Shown: positions 41,043 to 50,188 of the stretch, in pieces | How positions within the stretch are numbered: position 1 is the first letter of the stretch | How the letters are laid out: each line of letters opens with the position of its first letter | Virus record (IMG/VR): IMGVR_UViG_3300021425_002207 | Location: 1 to 53,394 of that record | DNA: 53,394 nucleotides | Strand: one strand, 5' to 3' | Source: a virus | Notes under the pieces: generated by a model | The model's database searches: none | What the model was told of the DNA's origin: nothing | The model's input: the letters and a program-made list of their open reading frames with translations, nothing else | Translations under genes and position numbers: made by a program

Positions 41043-41387
41043 ATGAGTGCTGGAGCATACGACATAACTTGTGAACAGGGCGCTACGTTTAGTAGAACTC
41101 TTACTGTTAAAGATAGTAACGGTGATGCCCGAGACTTAAGCGACTATACTGCTAGAATGCAAGTACGGAGAACTACTTCTTCCTCCACGACACTTGTAGA
41201 GTTGACTACCGAAAACGGTAAAATTTCTTTAAACTCTAATGGTGAAATTTCTTTGTCACTGTCTGCCACCGAAACAGCGGCCTTGACTGATGAAGGGGTG
41301 TACGACTTGGAGATTGAGGACTCTTCTGGTAACGTAGAACGTGTAGTAGAGGGATCATTCAATCTTGATTTAGAGGTGACTCGTTAA
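41043..41387 (+). CDS. Phage fibre/baseplate-associated beta protein, copy 1
   Basis: A 114-residue beta-rich protein beginning SAGAYDITCEQGATFSRTLT, with a DLSDYTARMQVRRT middle and EGVYDLEIEDSSGNVERVVE at the end. This pattern (YDI-x-x-x-Q-G-x-x-F ... M-Q-V-R ... YDLEI) is common in cyanophage and environmental phage genomes beside fibre genes. It is paralogous to the gene at 50185: both share the (M)QVRRT, LTTENG and YDLE motifs in the same order. AGGAGG before ATG, and a TATAAT (41016-41021) upstream. A small fibre-attachment or baseplate-decoration role is inferred. Confidence 0.75.
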   Translation: MSAGAYDITCEQGATFSRTLTVKDSNGDARDLSDYTARMQVRRTTSSSTTLVELTTENGKISLNSNGEISLSLSATETAALTDEGVYDLEIEDSSGNVERVVEGSFNLDLEVTR

Positions 41388-41590
41388 TGTTTAACTACGA
41401 TGATGGTTTGCTGGCTGGCAAAATTTGGCAGAAGTACATTGCTGCCGTAGAAGAGAATGTCCGGCTAGAGGCTCAACTAGAAGTTGCGAAAGTAACAGTC
41501 GTCCGCTTGCAAGAAGTTCTTGATCTGAAAGAAGGTGCAAACGAAGACAATAATTACCTTCTGAATGACGATCTAGATTCTGATGATTAA
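41387..41590 (+). CDS. Small coiled-coil protein
   Basis: A 67-residue protein: a helical part with heptads (YIAAVEENVRLEAQLEVAKV, TVVRLQEVLDLKEG) and an acidic tail (LNDDLDSDD). It starts within the stop codon of the previous gene (TAATG) and overlaps the next by 8 nt, so it belongs to a tightly coupled operon. Function unknown. Confidence 0.68.
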   Translation: MFNYDDGLLAGKIWQKYIAAVEENVRLEAQLEVAKVTVVRLQEVLDLKEGANEDNNYLLNDDLDSDD

Positions 41591-41912
41591 AGAACTACAG
41601 TGGAACGTTGACGGACATCGCCTCATCTTAACTGTAAACAAGAGCGAAGTCACTGTTATTCCAAATATTTGTCCCCACGGCAATACCCCTGACTCTCCTT
41701 GCTATCATGCAGGGATTGAGTCATGCTTGGTTAACTACTTTGTCCACAACTACGGGCTAGAGACAAACCATGGTACAGTTCGGGCTGATGAAAACATTGA
41801 GATAGCGTGGGCGATGTCAGGTAGCCCTTGGGATATTGATTTGGTTGAGTTCCACATGATGCCTGTGGAGGATGCTCGTTTTGCAGATTGGTTGGCTTCT
41901 GTCTCTGAGTAG
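41583..41912 (+). CDS. Hypothetical protein with Cys/His cluster
   Basis: A 109-residue protein. A cluster CPHGNTPDSPCYHAGIESC at about residues 30-48 has three Cys and two His that could bind a metal. The remainder is alpha/beta (RLILTVNKSEVTVIP, EIAWAMSGSPWDIDLVEFHM). No family is recognised. It overlaps the coiled-coil gene by 8 nt. The next gene has its own promoter. Confidence 0.68.
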   Translation: MIKELQWNVDGHRLILTVNKSEVTVIPNICPHGNTPDSPCYHAGIESCLVNYFVHNYGLETNHGTVRADENIEIAWAMSGSPWDIDLVEFHMMPVEDARFADWLASVSE

Positions 41913-41942
41913 TTGATAGGTCGCCCATATTTTCGGTAGAAT
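41913..41942 (+). promoter_or_regulatory. Promoter of the baseplate operon
   Basis: TTGATA (41913-41918), 18-nt spacer, TAGAAT (41937-41942). Leader of about 25 nt with CGGAGG before the GTG start at 41973. Confidence 0.7.
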
Positions 41943-41972
41943 GTATATGAGGACTTTTTTTCGGAGGCTACT

Positions 41973-42272
41973 GTGTCAGAATTTGTACTTTCATATCCAT
42001 TGAGTTTGGATTTCAACAGGTTTAGTACTGTTCGTCTAGATTCGGATACATACAAAGCACAACAGATCAAGGCGTTTCTTCGTACCGAGAAGAATGAACG
42101 ACCGCTTGTTCCTGACTTTGGTATGAACGAGCCGACTTTCAACACGTTTGACAGTGGTGAGTTTTTCGATGCATTCCTCAACTTTTATTCCAGCCAGACT
42201 TTAGAAATTTCTGAAGTAAAGGTGTTAGAAACTTCAGGCGTAGTGTCTGACGTACAGATTAGTTTTAAGTGA
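41973..42272 (+). CDS. Baseplate wedge protein, gpW/gp25 family
   Basis: A 99-residue protein: FVLSYPLSLDFNRFSTVRLD, then AQQIKAFLRTEKNERPLVPD and FGMNEPTFN. The R-T-x-x-x-E-R-x-x-x-P-x-F-G pattern (usual: lltt-p-GER-x-x-x-P-x-F-G) identifies the gp25/gpW wedge family, which sits at the sheath-baseplate junction and starts sheath polymerisation. GTG start with CGGAGG 7 nt upstream. It lies 7 nt before the gpJ-like gene, the normal order. Confidence 0.88.
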   Translation: MSEFVLSYPLSLDFNRFSTVRLDSDTYKAQQIKAFLRTEKNERPLVPDFGMNEPTFNTFDSGEFFDAFLNFYSSQTLEISEVKVLETSGVVSDVQISFK

Positions 42273-42279
42273 GGGTATC

Positions 42280-43911
42280 GTGGCTAATTCACCCGATTTA
42301 AAAAAGTATGTTGATTTAACTGTTTACGACGAGGACCCCGTTCAGTTGATGAACGAAATTTTGGGTGCGGCTCGTGGCCTGTTGCCTAACTGGCGTCCTG
42401 AGGCTGGTCAGATCGAAACTGTTCTTTCAGAGGCGTTCGCTATTCGTTCTGCTAGTTTGGCTAACTCTATCAACCGTGTTCCTGCTGCGACTACTGAAGT
42501 TTTGTTGCAGTTGTTTGGATTGACCCGCAGTGACGGTACCAAGGCTACTGCTACTTTGACTATTACGTTTACGGATTCGGATTCGTTTGAGCGTACTCTT
42601 GATGCTGGAACAGAGTTCTTGTTTGTTGATGCCGTGACTGGTATTTCGTATTCGTTTGCTTTGGATTCTGCGTTTACTTTGAATGGTCCGCTTTCCGGCA
42701 CGGCGGCTGTTACTGCTGTCGATGTTGGTAGTGCCTACAATGTTGCGGCGTCCGGTAAAAATCTGACTTTGATTTCTGCTAATGCCACGTTCTTTGAATC
42801 GGCTGTGTTTAGTACTAACGCTTCTGGTGGTACGGATGCTGAGACGGACGATGAATATTTTGACCGTGGCGTGAATCTTTTAGCGAGTTATACTTCAGCG
42901 GCTACAACTGCGACGCAAATCAAGTACTATGTTGGGGCTAACAAATCTTACGCTAAGCGAGTTGAGGTTTTTAACCGGCGTAGGTATCGTGACCGTGACA
43001 CTACTGCGGATGATTACGGTACGCATGATGGGGCTGTTCTGGTTGCGATTGCTTCCACGGTGAGTAACCCTGCTTCGGCGGCTGCTGAAGTTGTTGTGAC
43101 TTCATCTAATCTTGCCGATTTGCATTCTTCTTTAGCAGATCGGACTCCTTCTGGTCTGATTGTTGACGTTATGTCTGCCGAGTTGGCAGAGATTGATGTG
43201 ACTGCTTCCGTTGTGAAGAAGAGTGGGTTCGCTGGCTCAGATGTGAACACTGCTATTCAGACGGCTTTGAAGGCGTACTTGAATGCAAACACTTGGAACT
43301 GGTCAACTAACACGGTCCGACGCAATGAAGTCATTGCTTTGATTGACAGTGTTGACGGAGTTGATTATGTTGCGTCTTTGACTATGGATGCATCAACTCT
43401 TGTGGGTAGTAACAACGTGGGGCATTATACTTCTGCGGGCGGTTCTAAGACTACTGTCAATTTGGACATTACTGGCGTTTCGCCTGATGATGCGTCTACT
43501 GTTCGTGGTTCTGGCGGCTCCGATTACGCTGCCGGGGAACTAAGTTTCTATTATGTAGACGCTGCTGAGTCCGTTCCGGTTATCTACGAGTTCACCAACA
43601 CTAGTGCGGTCACGATCAGTTCTGGGGCTGCAACTAACGTGGCTTTTGAGGCTGTCGCTAACGGTGTTAACTACAATGATACAAGCAACAGCGGTCAAGT
43701 TGATCCAACGGCCACCTACCCCGGAACCGGCACGCTTGCAACAACTTTGGGGAGCGCCACCAAGAATTCAGGTAGTTCTTTCACGGGAGGAAGCAACGAT
43801 TCCAACACCTTTACCGCCCTCAACGGAACAGGTGCCGTATCCGACGATATTGTTTTGCGGAATCTCGGTACTTTGGTGACTTACGGTACGTTGAATATTA
43901 CAGTGACTTAA
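42280..43911 (+). CDS. Baseplate J-like wedge protein
   Basis: A 543-residue protein. N-terminus WRPEAGQIETVLSEAFAIRS and VLLQLFGLTRSDGTKATATL, then a beta-rich centre (LDAGTEFLFVDAVTGISYSF) and GGTDAETDDEYFDRGVNLLA, all typical of gpJ/gp47/gp6 baseplate wedge proteins. The C-terminal 130 residues (from about 415) are Gly/Ser/Thr-rich and may be an extra beta domain that binds the next fibre protein. It forms the wedge ring around the hub. Confidence 0.92.
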   Translation: MANSPDLKKYVDLTVYDEDPVQLMNEILGAARGLLPNWRPEAGQIETVLSEAFAIRSASLANSINRVPAATTEVLLQLFGLTRSDGTKATATLTITFTDSDSFERTLDAGTEFLFVDAVTGISYSFALDSAFTLNGPLSGTAAVTAVDVGSAYNVAASGKNLTLISANATFFESAVFSTNASGGTDAETDDEYFDRGVNLLASYTSAATTATQIKYYVGANKSYAKRVEVFNRRRYRDRDTTADDYGTHDGAVLVAIASTVSNPASAAAEVVVTSSNLADLHSSLADRTPSGLIVDVMSAELAEIDVTASVVKKSGFAGSDVNTAIQTALKAYLNANTWNWSTNTVRRNEVIALIDSVDGVDYVASLTMDASTLVGSNNVGHYTSAGGSKTTVNLDITGVSPDDASTVRGSGGSDYAAGELSFYYVDAAESVPVIYEFTNTSAVTISSGAATNVAFEAVANGVNYNDTSNSGQVDPTATYPGTGTLATTLGSATKNSGSSFTGGSNDSNTFTALNGTGAVSDDIVLRNLGTLVTYGTLNITVT

Positions 43912-43926
43912 GGCTTAGGTTGAGTT

Positions 43927-46900
43927 ATGTCGCACAAAAATTTTAACATTTTTTCTAACGAACAATCACTGTTTGGTTCTGGTAATACCTATGCAGGTTG
44001 GGAAGTTACTTCTTCAAATGGCCAGTTGTTCCGAATTAACGAAAAAGGCTTCTACCCTACCTACGTTCCCGGTGACCGACCGGGATATTCTTTTATCAAG
44101 AACACCCTTCTCGTATACTCTGCCGGGACCGACGACGTTGTAGTCAAGTCGCCGTGGATTTCCGCAAAGTCTGCGTATAGTTACATGGCTAGCATGTACA
44201 TGTCGGTAGAAGATACGTCGGCTACAGTGACATTGGATTTAGAAGTAAGTACAACTTCTTCAGGAACAGGCGACACGTACTCGTCTAATTCTTCGTTGCG
44301 TCAACCCACGACGGCGGACTTAGTGGATGGCGACAGTGTAATGATGTTTCAGTCGTTCAACACGTTGTCTAACACTTCGTTTGTGCGTATGGTTATCACG
44401 TTTGGGGGTCAGGGTTCCGATCCTTTGACGAGTCAGTCTGGCCTGTTTTTGTATGACCCTGTAATTTCGGAAGATAACATCACAGATTCTGCAACTTTTG
44501 CGAATGTTATGTATAACTTGCTGCCGTCGTTTATGCTTTTAGACGATCAGAACATTACAGATTTTTCGGAAACTCAGCCCAGTATTCTTCCGTTACCGCT
44601 GCTTCGCTTTGTTGAAGTTTTGACACGACCAGCATCAGAGATTGCTGATATAACTATCGACTTTGATTACATTCGCCCGACAGCCGGTACGGAGAGTAAA
44701 TCTAAGTTGACCGACCCTGATACTGCTGCGGCAGGTAGCCTTCTGTGGTTGGCAAACGTGACCGGCTCAACCTTGCTGACTGCTGCTTCTGGTTTCACCC
44801 CGTGGGCTGCGTTCGACGGGTACGACTGGGATGACTTCGACTTGATTGACGGTGTTGATGACGATTCGGTTGAGTGGATTGACCTTCAAAGTTTCTCGGA
44901 AGACTTTTTCGATACTGTTCAGGGTTATCGTGACCAGATCAGGACAGGGTTCTCTGGTTTGAATGCTGGACGGCGAGACGCTATTGTGAATTATCTGCGT
45001 ACTCAACTCCAGACGGATTCACCAACGACTGCTGTTCTGACTGTTATGACTAGCGACAAGGACAGCCCGTACAGGGTTGAGTTGCTGGTCGATCCTAACG
45101 TTGACCCTGATGCTTCTGGTACACAGTTGTCTGACGCTGTAAACAACAGCATGGTTGTTGGCGGTATCACAACAAAGGTGAGCCAAGTCACCGAGTCGGC
45201 ACAGGGCGGTTACGATTTCACAACTGCTGTCTACCCTGCAACTGAATCAGATGCTGGTTCTGGTGGCGTCACTTACTATGGTAAGAGTTTTATTTCCGAT
45301 GTTGAAGGATATGGGCGTAACATTCTTTTGAATGAAAACTCCGCTTCAGCAACGGTGCCTGAACTTGGCGGTGGCGTGGGCCATGCCCATTTCACTACAG
45401 GTTCACAATACTTCTACGGCGATCTAACGTCTTCAACCTACGGAAGCCTGCTTACTGCTTCTTCTAGTTCTTGTGATTTGGGTGCGTCTACTACAGGTTT
45501 TGATATTATTGCTGTAGTTTCTGATCTGAAGGCACCCACGGCTGCGGTTGATACTGCTGGGGATGGTGGCGCTACTCCAGCGGATTGGCTTTTCCGTGAG
45601 AAGCGTCTACTTGTTTCCGGGCATGATTCTGGTGGCTCCGATAACGACTGGGCAATTTATGTTGTTTCAGGACTGACTGCCGGGAGCGACAATGATGCAC
45701 GTTTGTTGTTCGTTGAAGGTTATAACGTTCAGAATTCGACGAACTATGCCTATTCTACTCCTATTGATTTTTCTGAACTAAATCATGGCGGCGAATTTGT
45801 GCTTAGAGTTTCCCGGTCTGCGCTAGACGGCGGCGATGCCACTGTTTCGTTCTATGCTCAGAGAAGCCTTTACGACGACTGGGCTACTAACGCTTTAGGC
45901 TCTGGCACGATCACGCCTGATACGGCGGCTGCTGGGGCCGATGCACAAGTTCAGGTTCTAGGTGAAATAACTGGTTCAGGTGGTGGAGATTGGGCTGATG
46001 CTGGTCCTGCCTCTTGTGCTGTGAGCCGAGTGATGGTTTTCTCTTCTCCCATTTCGTTTGGTGGAGATTCGGACACTTCGGCGTCTGCTCATGCCTACGT
46101 GGATGGTGGGGCAACATCAAACTTTGGATACTACACGTATTCCCCAACGGTCGATATTGACTTGAGCGGTGTTAGCGTCTACAGTGCTTCATTCAACTCT
46201 GTTATTGACGGCATCACGAACCTTACGACTACTGTTAATGAGGCAAGTTCAAACGATTTGGATATTTTGGCGATGCGGAGAATCGGCGGCACAACAAACT
46301 TTTGGTACTACGGTCATGCTGCTAGTGGTGGCGATACTTTAAGTATTGATGGGTTGACGGCTTCTACCAGTCACGATGTTAAAGTCACCGTGTACACTGT
46401 TGCGGATGGTACTGAAACTGAATATTCTCATGCAGTGAGTACAGACGGGTCCGGTGTTCTTACGATTGACGCCCAAGACACATATACTGGTTCTACAACT
46501 TATGCTGGCTCTTCGATTAAGCAAATTAGCGTGGAAGAGAGTGCTACCGAGGTGGCGAAGTTCTTACCTACCACGATTGCTGTGGGCGACACGACTGGTG
46601 CCGACTCAGTTGATTCAAATAACACGTGGACTCTGACTCGGACGTTCCCTGCTTCGTCTGTTGCTTACGCTCCTAGCCAGTTGGTCAACAAAGATTCAAT
46701 TCATGTTTTTGAAGGCTCGCCTAAGATTCACCGCCCCATCAAGTTTGAAACGCACATGCCGTTCTCTGTAGCCATGCAGATTAGAAGGTTCTGGGACTCC
46801 GGCACTTACGACATTTTTAAGTTGCACACATCGGACAGCGATGGTTTAACAATTTATTTTGAAGACGACTATCTGAAGGCAAGTTTTACCCAAGGTTCTG

Positions 46901-47184
46901 TAGTTGAGCGTGTTGAATGGCAAGAAACTAGTTATGGAAGTTGGCATTCTGTAGTTGTCCGTCGTGACCCTGAAGGAAACTTCAGTCTAGTTGTTGACGG
47001 GACAGAGCAAGACACTGCTGCTACTGGCAACACGAGCGCTTTTGCTAACGAGATTACGTTGGGAGTGATTGGTGAAGGTGCAGCCAGCGAGTTCAACCCA
47101 CGGTTCGGGCTTGCAGAGTTCGGTATGTTTGATAGATACCTGTCTGACGCCGAAATTACACTGTTGGATACTCAAATTTCGTAG
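43927..47184 (+). CDS. Large baseplate/tail fibre protein with C-terminal LamG-like domain
   Basis: A 1,085-residue protein following gpJ, the usual place of gpI-type proteins. The N-terminal 180 residues resemble a carbohydrate-binding type beta sandwich (SYMASMYMSVEDTSATVTLD). Residues about 185-420 have a gpI-like part (MYNLLPSFMLLDDQNITDFS, LLRFVEVLTRPASEIADITI). A long beta region with a large share of Ser/Thr follows. The last 160 residues are a concanavalin/LamG-type sandwich (FSVAMQIRRFWDSGTYDIFK, WHSVVVRRDPEGNFSLVVDG, RFGLAEFGMFDRYLSDAEIT). It probably links fibres to the baseplate and binds glycans. Confidence 0.82.
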   Translation: MSHKNFNIFSNEQSLFGSGNTYAGWEVTSSNGQLFRINEKGFYPTYVPGDRPGYSFIKNTLLVYSAGTDDVVVKSPWISAKSAYSYMASMYMSVEDTSATVTLDLEVSTTSSGTGDTYSSNSSLRQPTTADLVDGDSVMMFQSFNTLSNTSFVRMVITFGGQGSDPLTSQSGLFLYDPVISEDNITDSATFANVMYNLLPSFMLLDDQNITDFSETQPSILPLPLLRFVEVLTRPASEIADITIDFDYIRPTAGTESKSKLTDPDTAAAGSLLWLANVTGSTLLTAASGFTPWAAFDGYDWDDFDLIDGVDDDSVEWIDLQSFSEDFFDTVQGYRDQIRTGFSGLNAGRRDAIVNYLRTQLQTDSPTTAVLTVMTSDKDSPYRVELLVDPNVDPDASGTQLSDAVNNSMVVGGITTKVSQVTESAQGGYDFTTAVYPATESDAGSGGVTYYGKSFISDVEGYGRNILLNENSASATVPELGGGVGHAHFTTGSQYFYGDLTSSTYGSLLTASSSSCDLGASTTGFDIIAVVSDLKAPTAAVDTAGDGGATPADWLFREKRLLVSGHDSGGSDNDWAIYVVSGLTAGSDNDARLLFVEGYNVQNSTNYAYSTPIDFSELNHGGEFVLRVSRSALDGGDATVSFYAQRSLYDDWATNALGSGTITPDTAAAGADAQVQVLGEITGSGGGDWADAGPASCAVSRVMVFSSPISFGGDSDTSASAHAYVDGGATSNFGYYTYSPTVDIDLSGVSVYSASFNSVIDGITNLTTTVNEASSNDLDILAMRRIGGTTNFWYYGHAASGGDTLSIDGLTASTSHDVKVTVYTVADGTETEYSHAVSTDGSGVLTIDAQDTYTGSTTYAGSSIKQISVEESATEVAKFLPTTIAVGDTTGADSVDSNNTWTLTRTFPASSVAYAPSQLVNKDSIHVFEGSPKIHRPIKFETHMPFSVAMQIRRFWDSGTYDIFKLHTSDSDGLTIYFEDDYLKASFTQGSVVERVEWQETSYGSWHSVVVRRDPEGNFSLVVDGTEQDTAATGNTSAFANEITLGVIGEGAASEFNPRFGLAEFGMFDRYLSDAEITLLDTQIS

Positions 47185-47211
47185 TACAATATACGGAGGA
47201 GGTGCGTTTTT

Positions 47212-48645
47212 ATGGCTCTTAATAAGACCGGACGATTTGAAATTTATGAATGGAGTGCGGCTACTGACCCCTTTACTCGTGACCAGATGACTGAATCACA
47301 TCAGGTCTTGAAGACCCGTGCGGCTGGTTTCGTTACAACTGAGGAGTCACAACCTGACACCGACTTGAACGGGTACTTCTACTACACCAGCACTGACAGC
47401 AGCGCCGGTATCCTCAAGTACTCTAACGGTGTTGACTGGTTTAACATCAACGAGTCTGGTACGGTAGTTTCTCTTGATGGTACTACGTCTGACGGTACTG
47501 GTACTACTTTTGCTCTTGCTAATCACAAGCACGCTTTGGATGACAGTATTGTTACGACAGCGAAGATTAATGATCTTGCTGTGACTACAGGCAAAATTGC
47601 TACTGGTGCTGTTACTGAAGGTAAGATTGGTTCTGGTGCGGTCACTAACGCTAAACTTGGTAGCGATTTGGATGCTTCTAAGTTAACTGCTGGCACGCTG
47701 CCTGCTGCTAGGATTGGTTCTGGTGCTATTACGAATATTAAACTTGGTTCAGATTTAGACGCATCTAAGTTGACTGCGGGCACGTTGCCCGCTGCTCGTA
47801 TTGGGGCTAATGATATCACTCTGGGTAAGATTGAGCAGGTCGCTGCGCACGGTATTCTTGCTCGTGTTGATAGCACTACTGGCGATTTGTCGGAGTTGAC
47901 TGCTTCTACGAATCAGGTGTTGGGCCGTGGGGCATCAGGCAATTTGACGTTTGCTCAGGTTTCGACTGACCAGATTGCGAACGACGCAGTTAGTTACGCT
48001 AAGATGCAGAACGCTAGCGGTTACAGTATTTTAGGTAAGGCTGGTACGGGGTCTGGTGCGCTTGCTGAAATTACAGCAGGGACAGATTCGGTTCTGCGTC
48101 GTGATGGTTCTGGCAATTTAGCGTTTGGTAAGATTGACGGTAATCATATTACCAATAACTCTATTACTGCGACTCAGATTAATACTAATGCTGTTGGTTC
48201 GTCCGAGTTGGCTAACGATGCTGTCGATACGGCTGCGATTCAAGACGATGCTGTTACTAGTGCCAAGATTGCTAATAATGCTGTTGCATTGAGTACGCAA
48301 ACCACAGGTAACTACGTTGCTACAATAACTGGCGGTACAAGTATTTCAGTTTCCGGGTCCGGCTCAGAAGGTGCAGGTGTTACTATCAATCACTCAGACA
48401 CCTCTACATTAGACGGCTTCTACGGCGGCAGCGATAACGGTGTTGTTATCGAAGACATTACTGTTGACGCCCGTGGCCATGTTACTGGTATAGGTACCCG
48501 TGACCTTGATGGACGCTTCCCTCCTAAGGGAAGTACGTACACAAACAGCACGGGTGGCGGCGGTTACTGGGTTACTTACGGCACAGGCAACCCCAATAAC
48601 GGCGACGGCGCTCCCAACGGCTCTATCTATCTCCAGTACTCGTAA
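47212..48645 (+). CDS. Tail fibre protein with repeated beta-helix units
   Basis: A 477-residue fibre. The N-terminus (KTGRFEIYEWSAATDPFTRD) probably attaches to the baseplate. The middle contains many short N-D-A-V-x-x-A-K-I-x-x-N-A-V units, and two 29-residue tandem copies (GSGAVTNAKLGSDLDASKLT then AGTLPAARI, about 140-197), as in triple-stranded beta-helix shafts. The C-terminus is Gly/Asn-rich with VVIEDITVDARGHVTGIGTR, a fibre motif, and a NPNNGDGAPNGSIYLQYS tip. GGAGGAGG box upstream. Confidence 0.88.
   Translation: MALNKTGRFEIYEWSAATDPFTRDQMTESHQVLKTRAAGFVTTEESQPDTDLNGYFYYTSTDSSAGILKYSNGVDWFNINESGTVVSLDGTTSDGTGTTFALANHKHALDDSIVTTAKINDLAVTTGKIATGAVTEGKIGSGAVTNAKLGSDLDASKLTAGTLPAARIGSGAITNIKLGSDLDASKLTAGTLPAARIGANDITLGKIEQVAAHGILARVDSTTGDLSELTASTNQVLGRGASGNLTFAQVSTDQIANDAVSYAKMQNASGYSILGKAGTGSGALAEITAGTDSVLRRDGSGNLAFGKIDGNHITNNSITATQINTNAVGSSELANDAVDTAAIQDDAVTSAKIANNAVALSTQTTGNYVATITGGTSISVSGSGSEGAGVTINHSDTSTLDGFYGGSDNGVVIEDITVDARGHVTGIGTRDLDGRFPPKGSTYTNSTGGGGYWVTYGTGNPNNGDGAPNGSIYLQYS
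47629..47802 (+). repeat. 87-bp tandem repeat, two copies
   Basis: Copies at 47629-47715 and 47716-47802 encode the same 29-residue unit with about 20 mostly silent differences. It is an in-frame duplication in the fibre shaft. Confidence 0.8.
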
Positions 48646-48656
48646 GGGAGGTAAGG

Positions 48657-49502
48657 ATGCCTGCAAAAGTTAAGATTAGTGGTACTTACCGAACAGTTCC
48701 TAATGCTGACCTATTCCTTAAACAAAACAGCAACTATAGTAGCCCTGTTATTGGGGGCTACGTTAAAGTTGGAGGCGGTTACCGTCAGTTTCATCAAGGC
48801 TCTGATCCTGTAACCTACTACTTTGTTGCTAGTGCTTCAAAGGCCGGTCGTGGAACGTCTTGGAAAACTAGCGGTGGTCAGGGTGGCGCTGATTATCCGC
48901 AGATTAGCCGGTACATAACAGCGTACCCTTGGTATGGTCTAGTGAAGTTCACCAACGACACTTCTGGTGTGTCTTTGTCATCCAGAATGTCTGTTCGCCC
49001 AGTAGTAAAGTCAGCCTACTTTAATGTTCAGCGTTGGAATGATGGTGGCTTTGGTTCAGGTTACGGTAACTTGTATGTTGGGCGATACACTGGCTCTTAT
49101 ACGGCGACGAACCCCAATCCCGGCTACTGTAACTTTACTTATTATGCTAGTAAGAATTGGTCGGGTTCTGGTTCTTCGGCGGGGTCTGTGAATTATTCTG
49201 ATAACTTTTTGTATCGTGGTGAGTTTGTGGGCGGTGATCCCGGCAGTTTCCCCGGTGGTGTTGCAGCAGGCGGTATTGAACTTGGTAGCAACCGGCAAAA
49301 CCTTGTTGATCACGTTAAGAATGGCAACGCTTTATGTTTATCACATACTACAAACAATGGTTCTTCAACGGGCGGATTGGCTCATTACGGTTCTGCAACT
49401 TATGCTGAGCAGGCTAACTATTGGAACTTTTGGCCAGCAGGGTACACAGCGTTTGGCGTCAACATCGGCCCTACACTTATTGTCACTTTAGATTACGTTT
49501 AA
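48657..49502 (+). CDS. Probable adhesin / receptor-binding protein
   Basis: A 281-residue protein after the fibre gene (GGGAGG before ATG). The start KISGTYRTVPNADLFLKQN with VGGGYRQFHQG is a small attachment motif; the remainder is rich in Gly, Ser, Tyr and Asn (YGNLYVGRYTGSYTATNPNP, YASKNWSGSGSSAGSVNYSD), typical of variable adhesin tips. The Gly-rich loops suggest polyglycine-type receptor recognition. It is the best candidate for the host-range determinant. Confidence 0.75.
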   Translation: MPAKVKISGTYRTVPNADLFLKQNSNYSSPVIGGYVKVGGGYRQFHQGSDPVTYYFVASASKAGRGTSWKTSGGQGGADYPQISRYITAYPWYGLVKFTNDTSGVSLSSRMSVRPVVKSAYFNVQRWNDGGFGSGYGNLYVGRYTGSYTATNPNPGYCNFTYYASKNWSGSGSSAGSVNYSDNFLYRGEFVGGDPGSFPGGVAAGGIELGSNRQNLVDHVKNGNALCLSHTTNNGSSTGGLAHYGSATYAEQANYWNFWPAGYTAFGVNIGPTLIVTLDYV

Positions 49503-49521
49503 TACTCCGAAAGGAGCCACT

Positions 49522-49653
49522 ATGAGAGGAGAACAGAATGTGGATAGAATTCTTAAACATGACTGTGCCCGCTCTGGTGGGTTCAGGGGTGACATTGACG
49601 GCAATTGTTTTAACAAATCAGCGCAAAACCAAAAAGTTGAACATGGAGGTTGA
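49522..49653 (+). CDS. Possible small overlapping ORF
   Basis: A 43-codon frame (MRGEQNVDRILKHDCARSGG ... KVEHGG) whose ATG has a strong GAAAGGAG box at 5-nt spacing. It overlaps in another frame the gene that begins at 49538. Its first codons contain the AGAGGAG box of that gene. It may be a real small protein or only a device that feeds ribosomes to the inner start. There is no membrane segment or lipobox. Confidence 0.35.
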   Translation: MRGEQNVDRILKHDCARSGGFRGDIDGNCFNKSAQNQKVEHGG

Positions 49654-49840
49654 TGCTGCTCAAGATTTCGTGTGGCTGGATTTAGTGAAGCAAAGTCGGA
49701 TAGAATATGCGTTACAGAGAAAAGAAAACAACAGGTTACGTTACATAACTCATCATTTGCAGGAAGAAGTCACTGTGTTAGAGCAGAAGAATTCTGATTT
49801 GCAGCAGGAACTGATGCGGCTACGTACTTTAGAAGAATAG
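49538..49840 (+). CDS. Membrane-anchored coiled-coil protein
   Basis: A 100-residue protein with one N-terminal hydrophobic segment (FLNMTVPALVGSGVTLTAIV at about 5-24), a basic stretch (NQRKTKKL) and a helical coiled-coil remainder (LQEEVTVLEQKNSDLQQELM). The topology is that of inner-membrane spanins or phage-encoded anchors. AGAGGAG lies 6 nt before ATG. The position among fibre genes, away from the lysis cassette, does not favour a spanin; function open. Confidence 0.72.
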   Translation: MWIEFLNMTVPALVGSGVTLTAIVLTNQRKTKKLNMEVDAAQDFVWLDLVKQSRIEYALQRKENNRLRYITHHLQEEVTVLEQKNSDLQQELMRLRTLEE

Positions 49841-49849
49841 GAGTCTGGA

Positions 49850-50188
49850 ATGTCAGAAGATTTTGTGCCTTGGAGTGAACGTGGTGATGACGACAATGTT
49901 GACGATCTGTTAGGGTTGTTGGCGGATGCTCTGGAGGACAGTCAATCTTCTGATGCCACGACCTTACACACTCAACCTGATGACATGGTTAACGAGTTGG
50001 TGTCTAACGTTTTTGCTGCTCGTGGCGAGACTGGTGTTTTGGGTCATTTTATTTTTGCTGGTGAAATTATTGGTGAGAATGGTGATCCGCATTTAATGGT
50101 TGTGACTTCTGATAATCTTCCTGATTGGGTTGCTCGTGGTATGATTATGGCTGCGGATGACTATATTGCTGGGGGTGTGATCGAATGA
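49850..50188 (+). CDS. Hypothetical phage protein
   Basis: A 112-residue acidic protein: DDDNVDDLLGLLADALEDS at the start and GVLGHFIFAGEIIGENGDPH, LPDWVARGMIMAADDYI at the end. The second part looks like a compact alpha/beta fold (beta strand, turn, beta strand, helix). I have an impression of similar proteins in other environmental phages but cannot name a family. Overlaps the next gene by 4 nt (ATGA). Confidence 0.68.
   Translation: MSEDFVPWSERGDDDNVDDLLGLLADALEDSQSSDATTLHTQPDDMVNELVSNVFAARGETGVLGHFIFAGEIIGENGDPHLMVVTSDNLPDWVARGMIMAADDYIAGGVIE

Noticed and set aside
47560-48300. CRISPR-like spaced repeats
   Set aside because: The repeats are in frame, degenerate and code for fibre shaft units; no fixed-length spacers.
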